From Chrysopilus asiliformis (taxonomy: Eukaryota; Arthropoda; Insecta; Diptera; Rhagionidae): 64,000 bases of DNA. The notes beneath the pieces were generated by a model that saw only the letters and a list, made by a program, of their open reading frames with translations, was not told the DNA's origin and did no database searches. Below are positions 1-11,056 of this stretch, piece after piece. Location of the stretch: contig OZ035963.1 in the NCBI GenBank assembly GCA_964034945.1, positions 45,023,332-45,087,331 of the forward strand, read 5' to 3'. Position 1 is the first letter of the stretch. Each line of letters begins with the position of its first letter. The position numbers were made by a program, and so were the translations under genes.

Positions 1-481
1 GTGCTAATAATTTTCGCTCCATAGGGTGAAATAACCGATTTTGGGGTGGGGTGGAATTTTTTTTCATCTTCAGGATCGAATTCTCTCACCAATTTACACA
101 TCCCTGTAAAATGTCAAGTTGATATGTAGGATATTTCTATGCTTTTTTTGCTAAGAATAAAAAATAGGCTAGTTTTAATGCTTCATATTATGTAAGATTT
201 AGCCGCTATAAAAAAATACGTGTCTCTAATTTTTCGGCACCCTACAACACATTCGAAAATCGTTCAAATGGAAGAGGGACACCTGAGAACGTTTGCTTGC
301 AAGAAAAGCGAACTGAATTTGTTGAAAAAAAATTCTGTGTATTTGTGAGCCATTTTATATGGTGTGCTTATATAAGACACATTCTTAGTTAAACTTCTGT
401 GGATATAAATATTTTACAAATCAAATTTATCTTCAAAAATTTATTTATTTTAGTCCAAAAGTCCGTAAGGATATCTTAAGG
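1..481. other. AT-rich DNA without a recognised gene
   Basis: I see no coding signature, terminal inverted repeat or tandem array in this stretch. It ends where the inverted-repeat element starting at 482 begins. Confidence 0.5.
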
Positions 482-636
482 AGGCTACACATCTATCAGT
501 TTTCGATCAGTCGCGACTGTTTTCCATAAGTTTTTTACATCTAGTTATGCGTTCACATCTATCAGTTGCAAGTGACAGTTTTTTGTGAAAAGTGTCCATT
601 CATTTTGATGACAGAATTCAAACAGTGAGGATGAAT

Positions 637-871
637 CATGGCCGAATTATACAAGGTCTGTTTGACAGCTCAGTTTCTCTTGGCTCTGACGTCATCGGCA
701 AGAAATTCTTATAAGACTCAATGGGAATTTTCCCTAAATCGCAAATCTAGCTAACATCTAGCTAAACAACTCCGTACGCACAATAAACATTACAAAGAAT
801 TTCTTGCGGATGACGTAGCAAAATGGTGGCTGTCAAAAAATAACCAGCAGACCTTGTATAATTCGGCCATG
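637..871. mobile_element. 235-bp MITE with 9-bp target duplication
   Basis: The ends CATGGCCGAATTATACAAGG and its reverse complement are flanked by AGGATGAAT at 628-636 and again at 872-880. A second inverted pair inside (around GTCATCGGCAAGAAATTCTT) makes most of the element a fold-back. A 9-bp duplication is typical of Mutator-like elements, though 8 bp with a chance match (hAT) cannot be excluded. It is inserted in the 482-1684 element. Confidence 0.8.
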
Positions 872-924
872 AGGATGAATAATGAAGAGAGAGCGTGTTT
901 ATGCATTAAGTTCAAAAAATAATA

Positions 925-1489
925 CACTCATACCTCGCTATACGGCCGCTCTTTATACGGCTTTTCGCTATAACGGCCTTCTTTAATTATGGCACTTTTT
1001 CGATTTACGGCCCAAAATGTTTCGTTATACGGCCCAAAAAAAATTGCGAAAAAAAACAAAAGCTATAATTGCCAATCTGGCAATTATTGAAAACCCGTAT
1101 GGTGATTTAAGTGAACGGCGGTTCATTTTCGACATCAGATTAGAACCGATTTAAACATTTTAAATTATGTTTTTTATTATGTATATGGACATGTGCATAT
1201 GAATTTTTTTTAAGTTATCTTTTTATGTACATATGAATTTTTTTTTGTTATTGAAGTCATCCTTATATTACTTGTTATGTATTTTTATTTTGTATGTAAG
1301 TATTTTTAAATGAAAAAAAAGAAAAAAAAAATGCATTTTAAACTAAAAACTACGTTATTTAAAAGAAATTGGAACGGATCCTATTGAATTTGTATGGGTT
1401 TGTATGAAAATAATTGATTCGTTATACGGCTTTTCGCTTTACGGCCAACTTTCCCAAATACACCAAATACACTCAAATAGGTGTGAGTG
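925..1489 (-). mobile_element. TA-flanked miniature element, family C, copy 1
   Basis: It begins CACTCATACCTCGC and ends with GTGTGAGTG, flanked by TA on both sides, which fits the Tc1/mariner superfamily. Near the ends it carries several TATACGGC-type motifs. The right terminus is rearranged compared with the copy at 20183-20764, which lies in the opposite orientation. Around 1055-1112 both copies contain the hairpin end of the DINE-1-like family. No transposase is present. Confidence 0.75.
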
Positions 1490-1684
1490 TATTTGGTTCT
1501 GTTCTGATGCGATACGACTGACGCGATTGTTCACATCAATCAGTTGGCCATCCGTTTTTAAAAAAACTGATTTGCTCACGAATTTTTTCGTAGTTGCCCA
1601 TCAGTTGTCTGATTTTACGTTCACACCAATCAGTTTCCCATCAGTTTCCCAAAAACTGATGGAAAACTGATAGATGTGTAGCCT

Positions 1685-2744
1685 ACTTTAAAGGTAATGA
1701 TATCTATTCGAAGACTAAAAAATATAAAACCAGTGTTCAAAGCTTAGTTTCATTATTTCATTTTTTTCGCTTTTTAAAGTTTTGGTCTCACCGACAGGAA
1801 TATTTGGTTTCCGACTCTCGTTCTCGGGAACGAAAACGATTTGCAAGTGCGACCACTGTCTAAAGAAAGAAATCTTGAGCTGTTCGTAGGAGTGGGATCG
1901 ATATTCGTCACAGAACTATATAACATAGAACAACTGTCACCATACAAAGCTCTGCTGAAAAATTGTCCTAAAAGTATTTCCCTCTTTATCGTACTTGAAC
2001 GCATCCACTGAACTGTATAAGGTCGCGAAATTCAAATTTTACAAGTTTGAGACTAACTTTAGGCGCAAACAAATAACTTTAGCGCCTAAAGTTTGAGACT
2101 AACTTTAGGCGCCAACATCATTCCGAAAGTCTATTTTCCTTTGACAGCTCACGGTTTAAACGAGAGGACTATATTTGTTTTCATACGGTTATCTCGCTCT
2201 TACATGACTCGTTTTGATTCACTGAACTGTATTGAAATGGGACCATTTGAGACAGCAAATCGAGCGATCTAAAATATCTATGATATTCGTGCACTCGCGG
2301 TAGACAAAAGAGCAACACTATTAAAAATGAAGAGTTTCGAAAATCAGACGAAATGGTAAGTCCCATTTACTCCTTTACAGCAGGAGACAAAAAATTGTCT
2401 TTTTGAAAGAGTTGTGCAGGGTCGACCAAAAGCAATATTATTTGATACCAAAAACCAAAAAATCCCAAACACAACTGTTATAAAAATGCTTTCTTTACAA
2501 AGAAATTCACAAAATGCACAAACATATTGCTGTTCGAATCATTTGGAATAGTCAAATATTCCCTGTTTCAATTATTATTCAAAAAAAAACAGATTTCATT
2601 GATATCCCAGCACAAGAATTCTGTCAAATCATACACACACCATGAAAAAGGGCCAGCGCAATGTTTACATTTTGGTATAACATTGGAACGGAACTGCATT
2701 GACGAATTTTTAAACTTGAAAAATCCACATTAAAATTTACTAAA
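1685..2744. other. No recognised gene
   Basis: Short open frames occur but none has recognisable protein similarity. The segment 1807-1840 is repeated in inverted orientation at about 29838-29870 (core GACTCTCGTTCTCGGGAACG here), so part of this interval is dispersed repeat. A small duplicated motif lies at 2046-2113. Confidence 0.5.
2046..2113. repeat. Short direct and inverted repeat
   Basis: The string GTTTGAGACTAACTTTAGGC occurs twice, and the spacer contains CTTTAGCGCCTAAAG, a small palindrome built from the same letters. It looks like a local duplication rather than a regulatory array. Confidence 0.6.
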
Positions 2745-2860
2745 ATGTCGAAAAAAAAGTTTTTGAAATGCATCGTTAGGGAATGTTCCACAGCCACAAT
2801 TAATAGCTCCGAAAGTACTTTTTTTAGGCTCTCATCGTTACGCCGAATCGCCTCTAGCGT
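2745..2860 (+). pseudogene. THAP zinc-finger N-terminus, relic
   Basis: From the ATG at 2745 the frame reads a start closely resembling the THAP relic at 15908: a Cys-x4-Cys pair (C9 and C14) in the same spacing, then a Ser/Thr stretch and a TFFRL motif matching TFFRV there. THAP domains are C2CH zinc-dependent DNA-binding modules used by P-element-type transposases and host factors. Here the similarity stops after about 37 residues. The splice donor used in the sister copy is not preserved and no His-containing second half is seen. It is probably a decayed transposon-derived exon. The frame stays open to 3041, but the later part resembles nothing I know. Confidence 0.5.
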
Positions 2861-3189
2861 ACGTACAGCATTTAGGACGAAAAAACAGTATATTTATTTC
2901 ACTGCAAAAAAACCACTTTTAAAATCTAATATTTTCGAGAAAACTTCGTGTAGATTTGAAAAAACCACATTTTGGATTCTACGACGTTCTATTTTCAATA
3001 GAGACCAGCATTACCCGGTTTTGAGTAGAGACCATTTATAATTATCAACTGTCTAAAAATAAATTTGAATTTTCATGCTTTAAAATAATATTACGCATTT
3101 TATGTGGTTTAAAACGTTTTTAAAGTGTTGTGTGAGTTGTATAGTGATTAATCATTATTATCATGGAAAAAAGTCTGGCTAGATTTGAT

Positions 3190-3954
3190 TAGTGAGCCTA
3201 CATATAAAGAGAGTGGCCAGGTGGCTTTCGAAGTGCTTTCGAATTGGACGTTTCGTCCGAATTCGAAAATGTAAGTGGACGGTGGTTAATGTATTAGTGA
3301 GTGTATTACTAGTTGTCATTTTTTTTTTTGCGTGCCCAGCGCCCTTTCGCGAGTAACCCTTCGGCGATGATTGATCTCAGCGTCCACAAGAGCCTCCGCC
3401 TATATTCCTGCCTGCGAGAAGGCAGCCGCTCGAATGCTATACAAAACGTAGTTTTCGCTGTCGTGCTTTTGGTTTCAGAATACACCGCGATCGCTTCACC
3501 GAACTTCTTCGACACTAGCATCTTAATTATGTAATTAATATTTTAAAGCACAAATAATTTACCTTCTATTCAAGACAAAGTTGAGTTTATGTTTTAATTT
3601 CACTTTTTTTTTCTTTCTAAAGGGTGGGCCATCTTGGAGTTACTGTTTTGTGCCGTTTGTAGCTTTAGTACGGCACAAAACAGTAACTTTTATTTTATTT
3701 CGAAAATTCAGCCATCTTTTCGCAAAGCAAAGGCGATTTGTTTGTGTTAGTGTAGTATTTTGGACTTTTTATTTTAAAAATTACACGATTTTAGCGGCCG
3801 AATAATTTTTTAAATTCTCAAACCGTACACAAAATATTAGTAAAAATAGTTTAAAATACTTTTGGTTTAAATCTGTCATCATCAGGTAAAAATTCAAACT
3901 TAACGGAAATAGTTGGTTCCGACCTGTCCACTCTCTTTATATGTAGGCTCACTA
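3190..3954. mobile_element. hAT-type non-autonomous element (TAGTGAGCC ends)
   Basis: The 27-bp TIR begins TAGTGAGCCTACATATAAAG at the left, with its reverse complement at the right. The 8-bp duplication GATTTGAT flanks it at 3182-3189 and 3955-3962, diagnostic of hAT elements. An internal inverted pair (GTTACTGTTTTGTGCCGT, 3640-3690) forms a hairpin. No transposase is present. The ends resemble those of the element at 39254-39603, so the two belong to one family. Confidence 0.88.
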
Positions 3955-3962
3955 GATTTGAT

Positions 3963-4654
3963 GGCTGGATTTGTTAAAAAAACTACATAAAAGGAAAAAA
4001 TCGGGGCTGCCAAGTTGAGCAACATATCTTTTGTTTGCCAAACCGTCTCCATCCCAGCGATTTTAATACATAGAATTAAAATTAATACCTAATTCGGATC
4101 CTTAACTAATAAAATAAGTGTAAAAAATAGTGTCATGCATGTCTATCAGCACACAATTCTAATTAAAGACAATTTCCATTAGATTTTATTAGTAATCAAT
4201 ATTGAGTGAGTATAAATAATTCCTTAACATAATTTCAACAGAAAAAGAATGCATACTTGTGACGTTGTTTTCTGAAATGCTATTTTGCTGTAGGTGGGGT
4301 TTGAAAACTACATTCATACATTGCACATTTTCCAAAGACGGTTTTTTTAAATCAGCTCAATTTCGCTTTCAAAAATTTTCTTGTCATGCATTTATGACAC
4401 TTTCAAATATTTGGTGTTTAGCTTTAACCTAATTTAGGCGAAGGGCGATTCGCCGTTAAGACGCAACCAAATCTTGACATTTTGCGTACATACGAATCTA
4501 TCGTTTGACAACTGAATTAAGAAAAAAAATTGTTTATTGCTGGACTAGATCTATTGGTTTTAACCGATTAAAAGCGATCTTATAATTCAAGAGTCATAAA
4601 ATTTAAAAAAATCACATATCACGTACTCTACTATGTTGAAATTTAAATAATGTT
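3963..4654. other. No recognised gene
   Basis: AT-rich DNA between two transposons. I see no coding similarity and no tandem array. Confidence 0.45.
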
Positions 4655-4946
4655 TAAAGCCTAGTACGCAGTTCGAGTAAAATGAAATTTTCCATACAAA
4701 TTTAACACCAAGCTGAAAATTTTGCTCAGAAATTTTACCAAGCGGTACGCAGTTCGCTGGTAAAATGATGTGAAAAACTCATGTTGCAATGTTGCCTACA
4801 CTAGATGGCGTTGTATTAGTCTCCACTTGATTTTACCAGCATTTTAACTGTTCGGTACATTAAATTCGAGGTAAAAATTTGACAGATGAAAATAATAGAG
4901 GTTCTGTTTCCAGTTTTCTTAACGTGTGGTTTTTTAATTTAAAAAA

Positions 4947-5289
4947 ATGGAAGAATATTTGGATTTTGAAGAAATCGAGGAATTGGACGTTGCTTATGAT
5001 TTCGAGCCTTCGGCGCAAACCAGAGGCCTTATTACCGAACACGATACGATTAGTTCGTATCGTAAATTCAATGTTGTTGTTAGTGTTTTACACTAACAAC
5101 AACATGGAGTTTACGACTCGATCCAATCGTATCGTGTTCGGTAATAAGGCCTCAGATTTGAAACCGAAAAGCCAATACCGGCCAGCCGTCCCAAAGCGAA
5201 AAGAAAACAAAATAAGGAACAGAAAAAACAATTTTCAATGGTCGACAAAAAACCCCCCTTTGTTTTTCGTTCCTTTAAATAGGGATTAA
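4947..5289 (+). pseudogene. Broken transposon reading frame, acidic N-terminus
   Basis: From the ATG at 4947 the frame encodes a strongly acidic start (MEEYLDFEEIEELDVAYDF), stops near 5096 inside the fold-back, and seems to resume in another frame after 5153 as a Lys/Arg-rich segment ending in a FQWSTKNPP motif before a stop at 5287. An acidic start followed by a basic Trp-containing stretch is common in DNA transposases and their accessory proteins, but I cannot name the family. The fold-back at 5023-5153 interrupts the frame and probably inactivated it. Confidence 0.35.
5023..5153. repeat. 131-bp fold-back (palindromic MITE)
   Basis: Outer arms GAGGCCTTATTACCGAACAC and its complement, and inner arms ATGTTGTTGTTAGTG / CACTAACAACAACAT, lie symmetrically about position 5088 with a 5-nt loop. 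A middle section pairs imperfectly. A related fold-back lies at 25604-25714 and shares the CACTAACAACAACA core and the GGCC-TATTA ends. Confidence 0.8.
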
Positions 5290-5574
5290 CCCAAATCGAC
5301 GGCGGTCTTCTGCGGTCCAGTTCAAGCATTTGGACTACGAGTGATGATGCAGAAACAATTATGTCGTCTAGTAGATTGTCATCCATATTATTAACTTTTA
5401 AAATTCAGAATACACAAAAATCAGAAACTTCTTGCTCGGCTGTCAATGTTTTTTCTCCACAAATCTTAGCTGTCAATGTTTTTTCTCCACAAACAGTTTT
5501 TACTTCGGTTTTAATGTGCCAATTTGGAGACCGCGTTAAAATTTCATTTTACTCGAACTGCGTACTAGGCTTAA

Positions 5575-7746
5575 CGTCTGAATATTGAGATGTTGCAACT
5601 CCCTCACACTGTAAAAACACTAAACATTTCGTGTATTGACGAAGGCAATGAGACAGGCCTTTAATCACTGGATGTACACATTATTGCTTCAAAATTTAAT
5701 TAATCCTGATTTATCTATTCTTATATGATCGGTGTTGCAATGCCGGATTTCATTCGCTAAAAAGTGATTTTTATTTTCCGTTGGGAAGAACGAAAGAGTA
5801 GATATGGGAGCGTTTTGAACACTGTATAAAACAAAATATAAAAAAATTGTTATTAAAAAAACCTACTAAATATTTTTTTGGGCTCTGTGTATCAGAAATA
5901 AAAACAAGATAAAAGCATGAAAAATAAAATAAATATTCATATTACTTCTGATAAAATATTATTTATTTTGTTCTAGTACATCTTTTAAATTTTTTTTGTT
6001 GTGAAATTTCCGAGCTGTTTTTTTTGTGAAATTTTTGACAATGTTTGGATATTTTAATGCTTGGTCAATTTTCACAAAATTAAGATTTCTTATGTAGGAT
6101 GGTTTATAAACAAACAAATATAGATTTTTTTAATATATATTATTTATGGAATCGAACAGTTTTACAAAATATTTTAGAATGACGAATATTGAAATAAAAG
6201 TAACAGAGTGATTTTAAAATATTACTACGTTTAAAGGGTTTCAATATCACAATTACTACGTTTAAAGGGTTTCAATATCACAAAGTAGTTCATAACAAAT
6301 ATACATTTTCTTACACTTACTAAAAAAGCTGCTAATAATTTTATAGAGGAATTTAATTGGAAAAATGATGAATTTGATTTAGATGAAAAAAATTGTTAAT
6401 TGAATATGAAAAACAGTTTTTGATATTATGTTGAAGGTAATATTTAAACTAAAAAAACCTGCATATTTAACCGTTTCCTAGAAAATCGCAAAGATACATA
6501 CATACAAATATCTACATCAAAGGCAAATCCATAACCGCCATAATTTTGAAAGTCGTTTAATTACCGGCCGATAAATACGTATCTAGAAAAAGTTAATTTT
6601 TTCTTCGATCAAATATCAAGCGATTAAAATCGCTTTTTTCGGAAAATCCCGAAACGGCATCTACAAGAGACGTCAGAAAACATGAATTTTTGGATGACAT
6701 TTTGACCTCCGCGTGGCATTTAGGAAATGGACAAACATTTGGCCAATAAACTCGTATTGCATATTTAATTCCAAATTTAAATTTGAAAAGACGTGAGCAG
6801 CGAGACGCATGTTACATGAGGCAAATACAATTTAAATATAACACAGAAATTCAAATGTGAGAATTTTCCTATATGGATAGACTGAACGTGGACGTCTGTT
6901 TTAACAGTTCAAATATTGCTCTGTTTACTTTTTCAGCCAAATATTCGCAGTCAATTTTTTTTTGTTCGCAAAATGTTATTTTGAGAATTACTTAATGTTG
7001 CTCAATGTTGTTTTATTTCTTCTTGGCGCAAATACTTATTTCAGTCCAGCCAAATCCAGAACCACAAAAAATTGAAATAAAAATGTAGGAAAAATTAATA
7101 AAATACGCGCCGGACTTTCATTTTGAGTCTGTTTGTTCGCGTTGTTGTCGACATCTCTTCTACAACTAACACTAGCACTAAAATCATAAACGCAAAACGC
7201 AGTAAACAAGATGATGTAATTTGTTTGTTATCAAAGTTTTTTTGTGGTGATTATTTGAGAATAGAAAAAATCGCCATAACCTGAGTAAAATTTCTTAATT
7301 TAGATATCTAATCTATTTTATACGAATGTACTTCCAATATTTTAATTACTATACTAATGACCTGAGAATGAACTTTATATTAACATGAAATAGAATAACA
7401 TTCAGCTTAGAAATATTCCAAAACTTGATAATAATGTGACTGAAATTCTTGAATTTACACTCCTGGGCAATTGAATTGAAACAAGAAATTGTTCGTAACA
7501 TTAAAGGCCTGTTCATATAGAATTAATTATTTCAAAAATCAAAATTTACGATCCTACGAACAAAGTTATATCCAAAAATTACATCTTGATAATCGGAATC
7601 GTTTACCCCAAGTATGCGAACACAAAAATCACAATATTAGCTAAATTAAGAATAAAATCGATTTTCGGATCCGAAATTTTTTTTAGCTATCAGATGCTGT
7701 GGAACGCATTTTTTAATCGGAAATCAGATTCAATATGAACAGGCTT
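5575..7746. other. No recognised gene
   Basis: More than 2 kb of AT-rich DNA. At 5880-5960 it holds a diverged, single-armed relative of the hairpin at 12318-12539 (shared CTGTGTATCA and AAAATAAAATAAA segments). At 5785-5815 it contains GGGAGCGTTTTGAAC, repeated inverted near 29555. I see no gene. Confidence 0.45.
6221..6282. repeat. 31-bp perfect tandem duplication
   Basis: Two adjacent identical 31-bp units starting ATTACTACGTTTAAAGGGTT. This looks like a simple local duplication. Confidence 0.85.
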
Positions 7747-7749
7747 TAA

Positions 7750-7932
7750 GGCCCGCCGTACACTTGAGCTAAGCCAGCTCAGCTATGTGCCTGTTTAGAG
7801 GTTGACGTGGCGTATTTCGTCACGTACCAACTATAAGATGAAGCCCTAAGCCTCCACGTCTAAACAGGCACATAGGTCAGCTGGCTTAGCTCAAGTGGTC
7901 TCGTTCTAAGCTAATTCACTTGAGCGGGGTTG
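7750..7932. mobile_element. Harbinger-type MITE candidate, 183 bp
   Basis: TAA flanks both ends (7747-7749 and 7933-7935). Arms of about 39 bp (7761-7799 and 7859-7898, containing CACTTGAGCTAAGCCAGCTC) are inverted. The CCGTACAC-TGAGCTAAG segment is shared with the larger element at 48965-49690, which has TTA flanks. The extreme termini match poorly, so the borders are tentative. Confidence 0.55.
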
Positions 7933-8127
7933 TAAATGATTAAAGTTGTAAAAAGCCACCATTTTCGTCAAATAGTGACAAAAATACTTTACTTTCTTTC
8001 GCACATATTGTATATCGGTCCAACTACAATGGTTTTGATAGGATAGACTGGGAAATTTCGATCCCATATGTCAACACAATCCTCTACACGCCACCCAGAC
8101 CTGCCGGAAACATTGGGCGCATCCAAC

Positions 8128-8407
8128 CACGGCATACAGACAACCAAGGTATGCTGTAAACTTTTGATAGTCAGGTGTGACGTCATTTGTGCCGACTTTT
8201 TTTAATTAATTTTTATGTTTATTGATCACTATTTAATGCAATCAGTCCACTAATTTACAAATATCTTATTTAAATCGCACAAATTTAAAAAAAACCATCC
8301 AGAATACAAAATTCCTTCTGCACTTGACGAACTAATCGGCACAAGTGACGTAGCAACGAAATGTCAGATTTGAGTTTACAGCATACCTTGGTTGTCTGTA
8401 TGCCGTG
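8128..8407. mobile_element. 280-bp hAT MITE, copy 1
   Basis: TIRs begin CACGGCATACAGACAACCAA. The 8-bp duplication CATCCAAC lies at 8120-8127 and 8408-8415, inside the left TIR of the Harbinger-like element, giving an unambiguous insertion. A second copy of exactly the same length lies inverted at 24907-25186. Confidence 0.9.
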
Positions 8408-8665
8408 CATCCAACTACCAGAGCGGCTCAGCATCGCTCTAGAGCGAAAAAGGTGCTCAGTTACTGAACGCAATCGCTACAGAGCGGATCAACTGAGCAG
8501 CTCACATTTTTTCTGAGCGTAAAAGAACTCCGCTCAGTAGCTGAGCAAATGTCAAATGAAGAATTACAGAACCTCAATTCATGTCTAAAAACGACGACGG
8601 AAATACATAAATGGTGTTATTTATAATATTTATAGTTATTTATGTTATTTATAATACGGGAAGCC

Positions 8666-8920
8666 TCATGGAAGTTCTTGCTGAGCAAACGGGAATGGAA
8701 ATAGTCGGCGTTGCGGAAAATGTTGGCGAAAGAGTTCGGGAGTGTACTTCGGCATAGTCACCTCAAAATAATCCCGGTTTCTTTCGGGTGCCGCATTCCG
8801 GATTGGGGCGACTTCAACTGAAGTATTACACTCTTCAACCAAAAGTGAAATAGCTTCCAGATTTATCGTATCAGAAGCACAAATTTCTAACATTACGGAG
8901 ATAATTACATCGCGGTCCAT
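8666..8920 (-). pseudogene. Harbinger transposase N-terminal fragment
   Basis: From the likely start (MDRDVIISV, at 8920) the frame runs 84 residues: a short helical leader, a Glu-rich patch, then NRDYFEVTMPKYTPELFRQHF. This resembles the NYxEVTVPxYSxxxFxxHFR stretch that opens many PIF/Harbinger DDE nucleases. Full transposases exceed 300 residues; here the frame ends soon after this motif, so no catalytic residue is present. The frame is open upstream to 9058, but that part only reads through the TIR. It is inside the 8115-9056 element and supports its assignment. Confidence 0.55.
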
Positions 8921-9139
8921 CTTGAACAATAATTTCTTTGAATGACAGCTCATATATAAATGAGCGGTGCATTCAGGACACAAAATGTTGCTCAGCTGAG
9001 CATTTTTTTGACAGCTGAGCTTCGCTCCAGAGCCGCTCTGGTAGTTGGATGCGCCCATTGACAGAACTGTGACGTTTCAGTTTCAGAAATGCATTAAGCA
9101 GTAAACAACTGAGTAGTAAATATGACGATCTCAGTGATT

Positions 9140-10165
9140 TCACTTTTTACTTTCTTCTACGGAGTATAATAAAGTATTGTATTCATGAAAAATTTCGACC
9201 TCTTAATTTTGCCTAAAAAACATTTCCCGATCACTCCTGAGTCGATTGGAGTCATATTAAAAAAATGTCTTTCTGTCTGTCAGTCTGTCTGTCAGTCTGT
9301 CTGTCAGTCTGTCTGTCAGTCTGTCTGTCAGTCTGTCTGTCAGTCTGTCTGTCAGTCTGTCTGTCAGTCTGTCTGTCAGTCTGTCTGTCAGTCTGTCTGT
9401 CAGTCTGTCTGTCAGTCTGTCTGTCAGTCTGTGTACAAGATTTCTCAAAAACTAATAGAGCTAGCGCCATGAAATTTTATAGACATGATGGGTCCTGAAA
9501 TGGGACGATCCTATCAACTTTTGGTGGAAATCCGTTAACCGGAAGTATCCAAAATGGCGGTTTTTCAAAAATCGCAATTTCGTTTTTCTCGATTTACTCC
9601 CAAACTACGCGTTTTTTAGTGGCCTTAAATATGACAAAACTTGGAGGAAATAAAATATCCCACACTTTTGTCTTTAGCTATAACTCGATATCTCAACCTG
9701 TTATCGAGATAAACCGTTATTTCCAAAAAAAAAACAGTTTTTTGCGATTATCTCGAAAATTAACGGGTTTTTGCTGACTGAATGTCTGAAGTGAATGAAT
9801 GAGAATGGCATTCTGCACAGTTTTGTCTTTTACCGTTATCCGTTATATTTTACCGTTATTGAGATATTTTCATTAATATGTAAAAAATCATATTTTTGCG
9901 AATAATTTGCAAACTAACGGTTTTTCGACAAATCAGTTAAAAGAATAATTAAAGATGTTAACATTTTTCACATTTTTGCCATTTACCGTAAATTTATATC
10001 TTTTACAGTTCTCAAGTTATCTCAAAATTTGTACGTTTTTGATATTTTTGGATGAACCAACAATTTATTGGGAGGTTGTATTGGGTTGACAATACAACAG
10101 GGCTATAACGTAAATTGCACAGGGTCGTAGATTTTGTAGAATAAAGTTTTGTGTTGACCACAACT
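9140..10165 (+). repeat. Dispersed repeat family D, longest copy
   Basis: It opens near CTTTCTTCTACGGAGTATAA, holds the 12-bp array at 9265-9434, then a GAGCTAGCGCCATGAAATTT segment and a long tail rich in TATCTCGAT motifs. Parts recur at 11155-11340, 12580-13140, 40130-40480, 54690-55240 and 55355-55605 in both orientations. It has no coding capacity. The layout (header, TCTG-type array, CTAGxGxCxTGAAATTTT tail) matches that of the DINE-1-like family although the sequence is different. Confidence 0.7.
9265..9434. repeat. 12-bp microsatellite-like array, about 14 units
   Basis: The unit CTGTCTGTCAGT is repeated almost perfectly about 14 times. It leaves several frames open on both strands (repeats of Cys-Gln-Ser-Val or Thr-Asp-Arg-Gln type), which are not genes. 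It sits inside repeat family D. Confidence 0.95.
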
Positions 10166-10169
10166 GATA

Positions 10170-10805
10170 TTTATTATCATGATCTCGACCTCTCGGATTT
10201 TAATACTTTCCTTTGAATAATTTCAGGCAACAGACTACATTGAAATATTTATTGAGCTATTTGATCAAATCTAGTGCTGTGGCATATTTTCAAGTTACGC
10301 TTGCAGTTAAAATATGTAAAAATATGTATAATATTCGTGAAATTTTATCGTAAAATAACATTTTTCAATTTTTTTACTTCAAAAATCTTCAAATGCTTAT
10401 TGCGTCTACGGGCTAGTAATTGAAAAATTATAGAATAATATTTTGCACAATTTGAAAGTTTCAATATTTCATGATTTTTTTACATTTTAGAAATGTGACT
10501 TGTACTTTTCACAACTCTACCAAAACAGAAATAAACAACTGATATTGTTTTCTTCGTTTTGTGCCATGATAGATTTTGGTGTGAAATATTTGTTTTTACT
10601 AAAATAGAACTAACCCACCAATTTCGTACAACGAACCTTTTTAGCAATTAAAAATATCGTATAACGAAAAAACGAAATATTTTTTCGACTTTCGATACGT
10701 TTTTCGTTATTGTAACGGAATTAAATTTCTATAATATTATAAAATAATTTTGAAGAAAAAACCGGAAAAACATTTCGTTCAGTTACGATAACGTTCCTTA
10801 TCTCT
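10170..10805 (-). repeat. Dispersed repeat family E, copy 1
   Basis: Segments such as GAACTAACCCACCAATTT, an oscillating AACGAAA/TAACG region and ATCTCGxCCTCT recur inverted within 42446-43600, and part of it at 50975-51550. No protein is encoded. Borders are approximate. Confidence 0.6.
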
Positions 10806-10816
10806 ACTCAAAATAA

Positions 10817-11056
10817 ATGAGGGGGTCAGAATGATAGTGAAGTAAGTCACTTTTCACTTTTCATTAACTAAGTCACTTTTTCACTTAAATTAATGTTTGT
10901 AATAAATACTAATAACTACACTATTACTGATAAGACGCTTGCGGTGAATAGGGTTGGGTAATATTATGAGTTTTTTACATACATGTTCACAAAACCCTTG
11001 ATTACTCATGAAAAATGAAAAGTTACTTACTTTACTGTCATTCTAACCCCCTCAAA
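10817..11056. mobile_element. 240-bp MITE, Harbinger-type candidate
   Basis: Arms TGAGGGGGTCAGAATGATAG and TGAGGGGGTTAGAATGACAG are inverted, with a further TAAGTxACTTTTCA pair inside. TAA can be read outside both ends (10814-10816 and 11057-11059). Confidence 0.7.

Larger units (their letters stand above)
482..1684. mobile_element. Non-autonomous TIR DNA transposon, host to two nested elements
   Basis: The left end reads AGGCTACACATCTATCAG and the right end is its reverse complement, followed inward on both sides by several copies of an ATCAGTTT-type motif, as expected of subterminal binding motifs. A clear target-site duplication is not visible, so the superfamily is open. No transposase is encoded. 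Two later insertions sit inside it, at 637-871 and 925-1489, so this is the oldest of the three. Confidence 0.7.
4658..5571 (+). mobile_element. TIR transposon with 35-bp perfect ends
   Basis: The left end AGCCTAGTACGCAGTTCGAG and about 15 further bases match the right end exactly as reverse complement. TAA stands outside both ends, which fits PIF/Harbinger. TTAA can also be read one base off, so a piggyBac-type origin is not excluded. It encloses a broken reading frame (4947-5289) and a fold-back (5023-5153). Confidence 0.8.
8115..9056 (-). mobile_element. Harbinger-like element split by a hAT MITE
   Basis: The left end GGGCGCATCCAACTACCAGA (interrupted by the MITE after its first 13 bases) and the right end are inverted copies that extend to CGGCTC. 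ATT (or CATTG, overlapping the ends) is repeated outside. Without the 8128-8407 insertion and its duplication the element is about 650 bp. On the minus strand it carries an N-terminal Harbinger transposase fragment. Subterminal CTCAGC/GCTCAG motifs recur at both ends. Confidence 0.75.

Noticed and set aside
3313..3534. Overlapping open frames on both strands
   Set aside because: They lie inside the non-autonomous hAT element at 3190-3954 and show no transposase motif.
9185..9498. Long open frames on both strands with Cys-Gln-Ser-Val or Thr-Asp-Arg-Gln repeats
   Set aside because: They are translations of the 12-bp CTGTCTGTCAGT array. All frames stay open because the unit is a multiple of three and lacks stops.
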